Shown piece by piece: positions 23,201 through 31,820 of a stretch of 64,000 nucleotides of DNA. How positions within the stretch are numbered: position 1 is the first letter of the stretch; each line of letters opens with the position of its first letter. The notes under the pieces are model-generated. The model was not told the origin of the DNA and searched no databases. It saw only the letters and a list, made by a program, of their open reading frames with translations. Source of the DNA: Omphalotus guepiniiformis (Eukaryota > Basidiomycota > Agaricomycetes > Agaricales > Omphalotaceae). A program made the translations under genes and the position numbers. The DNA lies in the NCBI GenBank assembly GCA_028554645.1, contig JAQOOI010000064.1, positions 806,001 to 870,000 on the forward strand, written 5' to 3'.

Positions 23201-25401
23201 CGGTTGTGCAGGCGTATATTAAGAGGTGGCATGCCTCTGTGCGCTCATTCGTTCAGTAAGTTGAGCCCTTTCACTTCTTTTCTGCCAGCCTAACCAATGC
23301 GAATGTAGCTTCGCCATCGAACAGGCAGCTAAACTTATCATTTCGCAAAGCCACACCAGTCAGGATCCTCTAGTCACCCAAGCCAAATCGTTCATAGAAA
23401 ACACCCTAGTAACGTATGCAGTCTTTCTTATTTACACATATTCAGCTAATCGAAACTCTATGTTCAGATTTTCTAACAATGGCATTTTTGTTGGGCTGAT
23501 ACGAGTAGGCGTTTCATCTCCTTTCCATTTGTCTGACATTGACGCTAGAGAATCAGCGCCCGCTAGATCGAGATTTATTCGTAGTATTGAAGCAGGTGCT
23601 TGACACTCACTCAAAAGAGAACCCTCATGAAAATCTCCGTGACGCGCTCCTTCTCGATACCCTCCCTCGTGCAGTCGACACAGATCAAAGCGCCTTCCAA
23701 GTAATGCTAAAGAACCTCCATAGCTACATTGAAATTGTGCACCACCAGAATTACAGCAGCGAGATGATGTCTTGTAAGTGTCCTTTTTTCGCGCTGTATG
23801 TCCTGGTGGTTTGTTAATCGTATTTTGCGAAGTTGTGGGGCAAAATCTCACTCGTTTAGCCCGGCGAACATCGGAATGGTCTCCCGAGGTGGTTGATCCT
23901 GCACCGCTGCTACTTATTCCTGCTGTATTGATTCAGCATAACAAAGCCCAGTGTCGAGTACGCCAAATTTGAGTCTGCCATGGAACCGGGCTAACTGTCC
24001 TTCATGTCCTCTACAGGAACTCTTTGCATATACAGACACAGTGCTACGCGTGGCTCTCAACCGGCTCCTAGTAGATTCAATCAGTCTTTCGCGACTAGTA
24101 CAGGTTACAGCGACCCTATACAGGAAAACCCAGACCGTCAACAACCAGTCTTCTTCAAATAATGTTGTTCTTGTCATTTTCGAGATTCTTGCTGAAGGAC
24201 TACGAATGAAGGCTCGTGTACTGTCGGGGACGATCAAAGCATCGCTTGAGGTAAGAGGATCTAACGTATCGACAAACCATTGGAAACACTGATGCAGTTC
24301 ACCGAAGACTCTGACGACCACTGCTATCAGCGGGACCACGACACCTGCTATGTCAGAGCTAAATTTGTTCTTGGCACTTGTTGGTCCTGGTTTCTATTTT
24401 TTGCATCATCATTCTTGGACAGATGTGCGTTCAGACCACGATTTCATGGCCTCGCTCGCAGTCGGGAAAATGATACTTCTTGCATCCAACTACGATCCTC
24501 GCATAATGACCAAAGTTGCAGAGCAAGGCATCGAGGTTAGTTCACACTATTTGCTGTTGGACTTGTCGTTGACCATATATGAATCAGAGGTCTGGTCGCC
24601 AGAACATGATTGTACGGGCATGGAATATTTTGGCGTTGGCGGCACTACAAGATCCTTCAGAAAGCTGGATATCCACGATGTTTGCCCAACTTGGCGCCTT
24701 CTCCACTGCCCACCATGCTGCCCTCAGACCCTATCTCAATCAGCCTGGTGTGCAGGTACCAGAGTATGCAATTACTGATATCAATCACGCGTACATCGCT
24801 ATCAAGCTCTGGCTTCTTTTGGCTCAAAAGAAAGCTGCTAAAGATGGATCGGGAAACCTAGAAGTCCTGAAGGTTTGGAACGAGTTGTGGCCGTCTTTCG
24901 AGAGTTTGATCCATCTGTTCGAGGGCGAAGTGCATGCTGGGCTCTCTCCTGTAAGTTCTCAATGTATTCTGCAAGTATTTCTCATAAAACACTTTACAGG
25001 CCCTCGCGATGTTGACATGGTCGACAGTAGCAGATCTATTCCTGTTCCTGCGGTACCTGCATAGTCCAGTAGCCCTGCACACTTCGGCTCAAATCAGTTT
25101 ATTGGAGCGACTACGTCCGCTAGGCAAGGGGGAAGCCCACACAGGGAAGGTACGGACATCATGCCCCTCAGCCAACTGTCTGGCTCATCACCTGCCTTCA
25201 TAGCTTGCGCGGACAATTAGGTCAATGACAGACACGCCCCCTGACACATCCTACGAGCTTATGACTGATCAAGCGGCCAAGGACGTTGTCGCAGCTGAAA
25301 AGCTTCGAGTATTAGAGGCTAATAGAGACATGGCGAGAGCTGCACCAGAGCGAAGAGGAGGCAGGCCCGGTCATCATCAAGCTACTGAGACGAAGGGTTG
25401 A
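17294..25401 (+). CDS. Very large helical scaffold protein with two C1-type zinc fingers (possible UNC80-like)
   Basis: One gene of about 20 exons and roughly 2300 residues. Exon 1 (17294-17829) starts MDSKRLTPLRIDTASF and is Ser/Pro-rich. A long exon (18411-20251) contains two C1-like fingers, around 18900-19060 and 19170-19320: CHACAKPIHG then CPYCISAVHLEC, and CIGCREPLWGC then CTTCLHFAHSTC, each with the Cx2C...Cx2Cx4HxxC pattern of phorbol-ester/DAG-type domains. The rest is alpha-helical repeat-like text through HFEQISLCWSEYLAKSP (22190-22260) and GVSIDYNKLLMVKRHVARVL to the stop at 25401. Large mushroom proteins of this build are, from memory, sometimes annotated with an UNC80 C-terminal domain; UNC80 is a scaffold of the NALCN channel, whose fungal relative is Cch1. 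That link is a hypothesis. Exon joins after 21460 are approximate, but the frame is continuous. Confidence 0.7.
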
Positions 25402-25463
25402 AATGCATGTTATGTAGTACATAAAGTAGATATGCGAAGAGGAAAGACACACAAAGGATGGGA

Positions 25464-25839
25464 TTAAGCAGTTCGTAATCTGATTTTCTGAGCTGCCTTT
25501 CGCTTCTCCTTCAGAACCGTCGAACCGACGAAGAAACCAATAGCAGATAGTCCAACAACAAGGATGAAGGCGGGTAATCGTACAGCCCACTCTCGTGCTG
25601 GGAAGAATTGATGTATTTGGCTAGCAGGGTCAAAGAAAGGCTACAACATTGTTAGCCAGCTCTGTTGACAATACATACAGTAGAGGAACGCACAAGAAGG
25701 ATTGCCCAAGTGGTATAATAAGTGAACACAACTGAAGCTGCCAGCAGCATTGAACCTCCGAGAAGCTTATCACTGGCACCCTGAAGTAAACTCGTCAATA
25801 AATTTGTAAAGACACGTAGAACGCAAGAGCTTGTACCAT
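25464..25839 (-). CDS. DPM2: Dolichol-phosphate mannosyltransferase regulatory subunit DPM2
   Basis: Two-pass ER membrane subunit that stabilises dolichol-phosphate-mannose synthase, the mannose donor for GPI anchors and N- and O-glycans. Exons are 25837-25839 (only the ATG), 25694-25780 and 25464-25640, giving 88 residues against 84 in humans. The text GASDKLLGGSMLLAASVVFT and YYTTWAILL forms helix 1, PFFDPASQIHQFFPAREWA is the family loop, and AFILVVGLSAIGFFVG forms helix 2; the tail is basic. Reading through the first intron meets a stop, so the start codon really must be spliced to exon 2. The gene is divergent from MTR3 with only 83 bp between the two start codons. Confidence 0.9.
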
Positions 25840-25922
25840 TTCTAACTGGCGGTGATGGTGGATCGAATTGGACGTGTCTAAAGGTTTCGGAGTTTGAAGT
25901 TGTTTCCTTGATTCGTTCCTCG

Positions 25923-26984
25923 ATGGCACAGTCTGCTTTCGACCGTCGAAGAATTAACGGTCCAGAGGAAAGTTTTTCTCCTATCTTTCAACCTCTCTCT
26001 AGTCTAGATGTCAAGAACCTTTCTAAAGCTCGAGAAGGCAGGGAACTATCCGAAATTCGACCAATTTGCGCGTACTCCTCCCTTCACGCGCAAGCTGCAA
26101 GTCTTACTCGAATTTTGCAGTCCTACAGCCAGGACTTATAAGTCAGGCTAACGGTTCAGCGTATATTGAAACCGATAAGACAAAAATTGCCTGTGCCGTG
26201 TGAGTTCCTTCACCCTCGTATCCTACCGATGTTCTTATCATCTGCTATTTTAGTTATGGTCCTCGTCAGTCCAAAAACGCGTCGTATAATGAGAATGGCA
26301 GGCTAAATGTGGACGTCAAGTTCACTCCCTTCTCTTGTGAGTGTAGGAGAGCTCCAATACGGGTAAGATTTTGCGCCGACATTCTTCCTAAGTATATATT
26401 CATGTATATCTATAGGATGCTGAGGATAGGTCAATCGCGACCGCAATTCATCAAGCGCTCTTATCTTCCGTGCGGCTGGAACTTTTTCCAAAGTCTACGG
26501 TCGATATATTTATCATAATAATTGAATCCGACGGAATTGAAGGCTGCGTGGCTTCGGGTGCTATCGCCGCAAGTACTGCACTAGCTAATGCAGGCATAGA
26601 AATGTTTGGACTCGTGATGTCTTGCGCGGCTGTAAGCTCTAATTCTGAACTTCCATGACGAGTACCAACGAGGTTTGTGTTAGTCTGTTATAGGCAGTGA
26701 TATCTGGATGGACCCGTCAGAAGAGGAGGCGCGCAGAGCGAAAGGTACTTTGGTGTTGTCTTGCATGCCAGCCTTAGGCACCATTACCAGTGTCTGGGAG
26801 TGCGGTCAACTGAGCCCGCCGGAAGTTCTAGCTTGTATGTTTCTCCTTCTGGACTCGTTTGGCCAAACTTCTGATATCTTGGCAATTCCAGTGTATAGAT
26901 AGTTGTGAAGAACGCTGTACAGACATTCATTCTGTGGTCGCACAGGCTCTTCTGGCAAATGCTCATTTGACTGGGTGTCGATAG
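25923..26984 (+). CDS. MTR3: Exosome core subunit Mtr3 (RNase PH-like)
   Basis: Catalytically inert RNase PH-fold subunit of the six-membered exosome ring, involved in 3' processing and decay of RNA. From ATG 25923 the protein has SREGRELSEIRPI-type text, then GLISQANGSAYIETD, YGPRQSKNASY, CECRRAPIRDAEDRS, FIIIIESDGIEGCVASGA, LANAGIEMFGLV and GSDIWMDPSEEE, the family order. It ends ALLANAHLTGC at 26984. Intron 1 (26068-26120) fits only as a GC-AG intron, restoring RPIFLQPGLISQ. A later intron uses the TAG at about 26690 so that SVIGSDIWMD is in frame. The RRAP...EDRS pattern and the lack of phosphate-binding residues favour Mtr3 over Rrp41. Confidence 0.88.
26068..26120 (+). other. GC-AG intron in MTR3
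   Basis: The GT two bases downstream (gcGCgtac, donor at 26070) leaves the wrong phase with every AG nearby. Splitting after ATTT with a GC donor and the AG at 26119-26120 gives Ile-Phe-Leu-Gln-Pro-Gly, matching the conserved PIF...GL of the family. Confidence 0.5.
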
Positions 26985-27221
26985 TCGTCACATTTGTCTT
27001 TGGGTATTCTGTAAAGTTTTTCGCGACGTTTGTCGTACCATATAGTGCAAAAGCTGAGTCCATGTTGACGAAGAGTGTCTATTACATTAGATTCCGATAG
27101 AGACGAATATGTGTTAGTGTATCGTATATTTAACATAAGTAAATGTGTCCAAAATGCGATGATGAATAGCGACTGGTAAATTAGTGCAGTTGGGAAATTG
27201 TCCATAGTCCTAAAGCGCTTC

Positions 27222-30200
27222 TCAGAACTCAAACTCTTCGGATACTAGATCAATGTAGCCTCGACGGTCCCCTTTCCACACACGCGAAGGGTTGATTTCA
27301 GTTGCAATTGCCTTCCTGACCTTCGCATTGAATGATGAAGGGCCACAACCTGTGAATAGCAAATAAGAACGCGATATCAGATATGCATGGTACGACCCAC
27401 ATGCAACAACCACAGAACCCCTCGCGCGCTCAACCTCATCGTGCAGGATCATGTCGAGCTTGGGCTTCCCTGGTCGCACCTTTACTGAAACTTCAGAGAC
27501 GTCGCGCATTTCTTGCCCTTCTACACGCAACCTCAGTCGGGACTGAACCCCGTGTCCTGTTGCAGAATTGGGATCATCAAAGCCGCTTTCAGTGAGCGAG
27601 GGGGATAGGGTAGGTGGGGGCATGCGCTTGTTTTGGGTAGGTAGAGAAATATTAGAAGTGTTGAGCGGGGTAAGAGAAGAGAGAGGAGAAGGTCTCAGGG
27701 GTCCGTGTGAATGGGGAGATGTAGGATTATGAGGTGGAATGAGGGTAGTAGTAGAGGCAGTCGGTCGATCCGGCAGGAGGGCAGAGGAGGTGGAAGCACT
27801 ATCCGTCATTGAGGTGTGACGTTCGGCTAACCTGTCAGATGAGGAAAGGTGGGCCGAAGATGATAGGAATGAATGGGATTTAGGTGAAGAAGCTGGAGAA
27901 AGTGACAGAGGTTGTGGCAAGGGATCCGAGAGAGAATATAAGGAAACTGGTCTACCGAGTTCAGACTCAGTGGATGCAGTTGAGACACGTTTTGGATCTC
28001 GAGGGCCTGTTGAATCCCTGAGATACGCCAATGTCCCACCAGACTGGTTCGAATCACCACGGTTATGTGTTTTGTATTCTTCAGTATTATCGTGGTTGTC
28101 ATTCCGTCTCGGGTCGAATGTTCTGGAGAATCGAGACTTTGCACGGTGCATCCTCCCCGCTTTCCGAACTTTGGAGTTGAGCAGATCTTCACCAGGAAGT
28201 CTGCTGTCATTATCACCATCAAAGTTGGTCAAATCAAGGATGTAGTTTTCCCTTTCAGACACCGGCAGTGTGCTAATATCTCGTTCTTCGTCTCCGAATT
28301 CACCAGTATAGTAACTAAGGTCAACAAAAGTCTCATCAGAGATATCACTTTCAATGAGTGAATCTGTTGAGCGAGCCGCAGATTTCATGTAGTTTGGGGT
28401 GGGCGGTGTCAAGAAGTTATTGTTCTTCCCTTGATAGGGCGGAGGAGGGTTTTTGGCTATCGGTGGCTTGAAATTGGTGACGAAGATGTCTATATCGAGC
28501 CCGGGGGAAGGTATCATCGTCATACACCTCCGTAATATTGAGGCACACCACTGAATGTGAGCTATAAAACACTGTTCAGTATCAGATGTAGAGGTAAACA
28601 CGATTCATACCGTATTCACGAATGAGCCAAACAAATCGGACCCGTCGCGTTTTGAATCCTTTAGAGCTCCAGCTTCCAGATCGGCCTCCCAAGTGTCTCC
28701 CCTCTCGACCCGCAAGGCACAGGCAGACATACTCTAGGATAGACAAGCCAAAGCTGACGCCTGAACCAGCAACAAAGATCACGATAGTGGAGTGCTTTTC
28801 CCATTGCGCTCTCACAGAGCTACCGAACGGACCGTCGACGAACATCCTGAGGAGTACGCCATTCGTTGGCATGACTGTGCCATTAGGGAGCTTCTCTCCG
28901 GGTACGTGCTTCTCACCCTGACTTATCAACTTTGCGACATGATCCCACAGATCCCTCGTCCAACCATTTTTGCAGCGTACAAGAAACAAGATTGCTCGCC
29001 CTGCGACAGAGGGTGCTTGCTCATCACATATTGAAGCTGAGAGACTAATATTAGTTTATGACAGTTGCCAATGTGAACTTAAATTACCGGTAGTGAAAGG
29101 GTGACTGACAAGTTTTGCCACGGAAGGAACATTAATCAAAAAATGCTGGCCTGGTGCCCACGACAAAAATCCGGGGGTAATATAAGTCAGCCGTACAGTT
29201 GCACCCGAAAGTAGCTCTGCGTGAGCAAAGCCAGACGGCGGAATATAAGCGATGGCCGTAGCGGGACAAAGCAGGCTTCCATCCGAGTGCGCACTGAATC
29301 CAGCATCGAGGTACGGGGAGGGTGGAGGATAACTCGATGAAGAGTCAGAGTGTTGCCAAGGTCGCAAAGCCTGCGTCTCGGTGTCTTCCACTCTGGATGT
29401 ACTCGATAATATGACTGGAGCAGATTTCTCCTTGCCAAATAACCCATTCATTTGCAGCCACCAGACAAAACGCCAGGTTCGCTCTCCCAGCCATATCCCC
29501 AATGCAAGCCAACACCAAATCCAGACTGGAGGATGATGAAGAGCTGCCATTATTAGTGTCAGTGGAACGAGAAGAACATGTAGAGCGTAAAATGCTTCGT
29601 AATGGGCCCTCCGTATAGGTCTTGAGGAGACGAAGATGAGGACTGTCATGACAGCAAAAGCCTGGAAATATGATTTTAGATTGTATTCCGGCGACAAGAA
29701 ATGTAGTAAGACACACAATCCAACCGTAGATGAACTTTTCATACTGCCACGCATATGTATACCCAATTTTGCCGGTGCTAGACCGATGATCCAATAGTAA
29801 CTGGACGCTCCACAGTACGACGTGAAGTAGCGTCATGAGCCATATAAGCCTTGCAGACCAACGATGGAGCCATGCAAGCTTATCAAAATGTACTTGGGTA
29901 GTAAAGGGTAGAGCAAATATCGCGAATGGAGGTGCCTTCAATGCGAACAAGACACAGAGAGGCATGAGGGCGAATGCAATAAGTCCGGTCCTCCCTCCTG
30001 ATGTCCACCAGGCTTTGGGTATGGTGTACTGTGGCTGATATTGATAGAAGGGGGCAGGATCATAGCTCGTATCTCGCGCAGCTAAATCAGATGGGTCCAA
30101 ATCGAAGACAGGAATATTGGGAGAAAGATAGTCTGGCCCGACAAAAGACATAAGGAAAGTAATGATGGGTAAGGCGATCAGGCATAGAATTTGCCCATTT

Positions 30201-30532
30201 GGAGGAAGGGAGGTAGGGTTAGCTTTCTTTCCGGCCTTGAGAGCGCGTTCCAAGACAGACTTCCCTCTCCAAGTTCTCCGTCTGATAGCGAATTTGCTCC
30301 ATACTGCACCAATATAGCCACCTCTGCTACCTGTCAGATGAAGGAAGGTAAAGATGAGCAGAACAAAACCGACACATATCCACAAGAGATAAGAGTACAC
30401 CCGGGAGTTGTCGCTAAGCATATGAGCAACGAGATACGCAGTGACCCATTCCAAATCGTCCGAGTAGGCAGGAATTGAAGGATTCGGACTCAGTGCAGTG
30501 CTCGTCGACCGAGGGGCCTGTGCAGAAGACAT
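27222..30532 (-). CDS. Ferric reductase transmembrane component (FRE family)
   Basis: Plasma-membrane flavocytochrome that reduces Fe3+ (or Cu2+) outside the cell with cytosolic NADPH. From ATG 30532 (an in-frame ATG at 30577 would add a hydrophobic MFSPLPFLVLVL stretch) the N-terminal part has several membrane helices. The heme-binding histidines lie in LHRWSARLIWLMTLLHVV and in AHYEAFYALHVLLVPLTL. The FAD motif is HPFTT near 29095, the NADPH loop is GSGVSFGLS near 28750, and the C-terminal Cys-Gly-Pro motif is near 27350. Between the last two lies a disordered insertion of about 330 residues, rich in Ser, Pro and Asp. I find four introns (near 29660-29700, 29045-29090, 28560-28610 and 27355-27400). 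Neighbouring ATX1 fits a metal-uptake role. Confidence 0.88.
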
Positions 30533-30577
30533 TTCGAAGTGAAGAACGAGAACAAGAAAAGGAAGTGGAGAAAACAT

Positions 30578-30923
30578 AAGACACGGAGCCTGGATCTGCC
30601 TAGCCGCAGTGCTCGGAAAATCGTGTAGGCGGGAACACAGCAGCAAATGGTTAACACATACGCATATACTCAAGCGATTATACGGTGAGACCAGGCCATG
30701 TGCGTCTGTAACGACAACCGCAGCGTTTCCATCTTTCGAGTGTTCTTCTCCGAGAGAAACGTGAAATCCGAGCTCACGTGCAACGATAGTTGTGAGATGA
30801 TGAGTCATGACTAATAGTTATGAGTCCATAATACATATATTGCGTGGTCACAACAGATCCAATCCATAAACCTAATACCTCGAAACCCTAGTATGTAGAT
30901 TGTTTACAATACATCGCTACAAA
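30578..30923 (-). promoter_or_regulatory. Ferric reductase upstream region
   Basis: About 345 bp between the ATX1 stop and the ferric reductase start, both on the minus strand. It contains a CACGTG palindrome (30775-30780), a GATA-type CGATAG (30784-30789) as bound by iron-responsive GATA repressors in fungi, and a TGAGTCA AP-1/Gcn4-type site (30801-30807) within 33 bp. Motifs are seen; regulation is inference. Confidence 0.35.
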
Positions 30924-31369
30924 TTACTCTATAGTTTGACCGCTTCGCACCTGAATACCAGATTGATCAGCTGTAAACCAAGGTTGGATGAGGCATTACA
31001 CACACCTCTTTACCCGTTTTCTGGATCTTTGCCAAGATATCGTCGTACGACATGGTACTCTTTACAACAACTTCCTGAGTCTCGAGATTGACGGAGTAAT
31101 CAGTCACGTCTGAAGACGATAGATCATAAACTTCTGAATACCCATCTATAGTTGACGGACTCACGTCGACGGGTTTCGCCTTCTCCAAAACTCGGCTGAC
31201 AGCCCCCGAGCAACCAGTGCAGGTCATCTTGCATCTTGAGTTAGTGATCTTAGAATCCTCAAGGTCATACAATCATAGTACCTTGACATCGAATTTATAC
31301 GTGTGCTCAGCCTGACATCGATAACTTAGCCTCTATGATCCATGACAGCACAATAGAACGTACAGTCAT
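30924..31369 (-). CDS. ATX1: Copper chaperone Atx1
   Basis: Cytosolic metallochaperone that hands Cu(I) to the Ccc2-type P-ATPase in the Golgi, from where copper enters multicopper oxidases such as Fet3. The start at 31369 is followed after two codons by an intron; the protein then reads AEHTYKFDVK, MTCTGCSGAVSRVLEKAK with the copper-binding MTCxGC, VTDYSVNLETQEVVV, DDILAKIQKTGKE and VRSGQTIE. The spliced product is 75 residues, the usual Atx1 size. The intron at 31108-31164 is odd: see findings. If it is not removed, the frame stays open and adds 19 residues in a loop. The last intron must be spliced to reach VRSG and the stop at 30924. Confidence 0.9.
31108..31164 (-). other. ATX1 intron with 7-bp direct repeat and offset splice signals
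   Basis: On the minus strand the donor GTGAGT is perfect, but the only AG acceptor lies two bases before the in-frame joint (CAGAC|GTG). GACGTGA occurs at both borders (plus strand 31104-31110 and 31161-31167). The segment is 57 nt and open in frame. Confidence 0.5.
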
Positions 31370-31820
31370 GGTAATAGATCAGAACAGAACCTTGAAAGAA
31401 AGGTTGGTCAGTGAGTTATCGCAAGCTCGGCGCATAACTTGAAGTGACTCACAAGAAATGATACAAGGGATGAACCTAGTAGTAAACTAACAGTTCTTAT
31501 AAGGTCGACGTGGAAACGGATCAACACCGTCTTAATTGGTATCTTGGTAAGTGAAATGATAATATCAGTTGAAATCGCGTGCTATCGCGTGACCGGTGAG
31601 AGTCGTATGTATGTGTATGTAGTTACTTTAAATACTTTGAAATTATTACTTAGCACATTGCAGTGCCGCAACGCCTCCCAGAAAGTCGGAATTATGGGAG
31701 ATGTGATTGACGGCAATGTCCATTATTAGTCGCGGCACGCTGTACAGCTGGTATGTACTATGTATATATTCCTACACGCTTCATAAGGCGTTCATCTAAT
31801 AGAACTCTGATGAATGTTAA
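31370..31820. other. Intergenic stretch between ATX1 and permease
   Basis: About 450 bp, holding the ATX1 promoter and the permease terminator (both minus strand). A 61-codon plus-strand frame (31544-31729) has no recognisable features. Nothing else seen. Confidence 0.4.
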
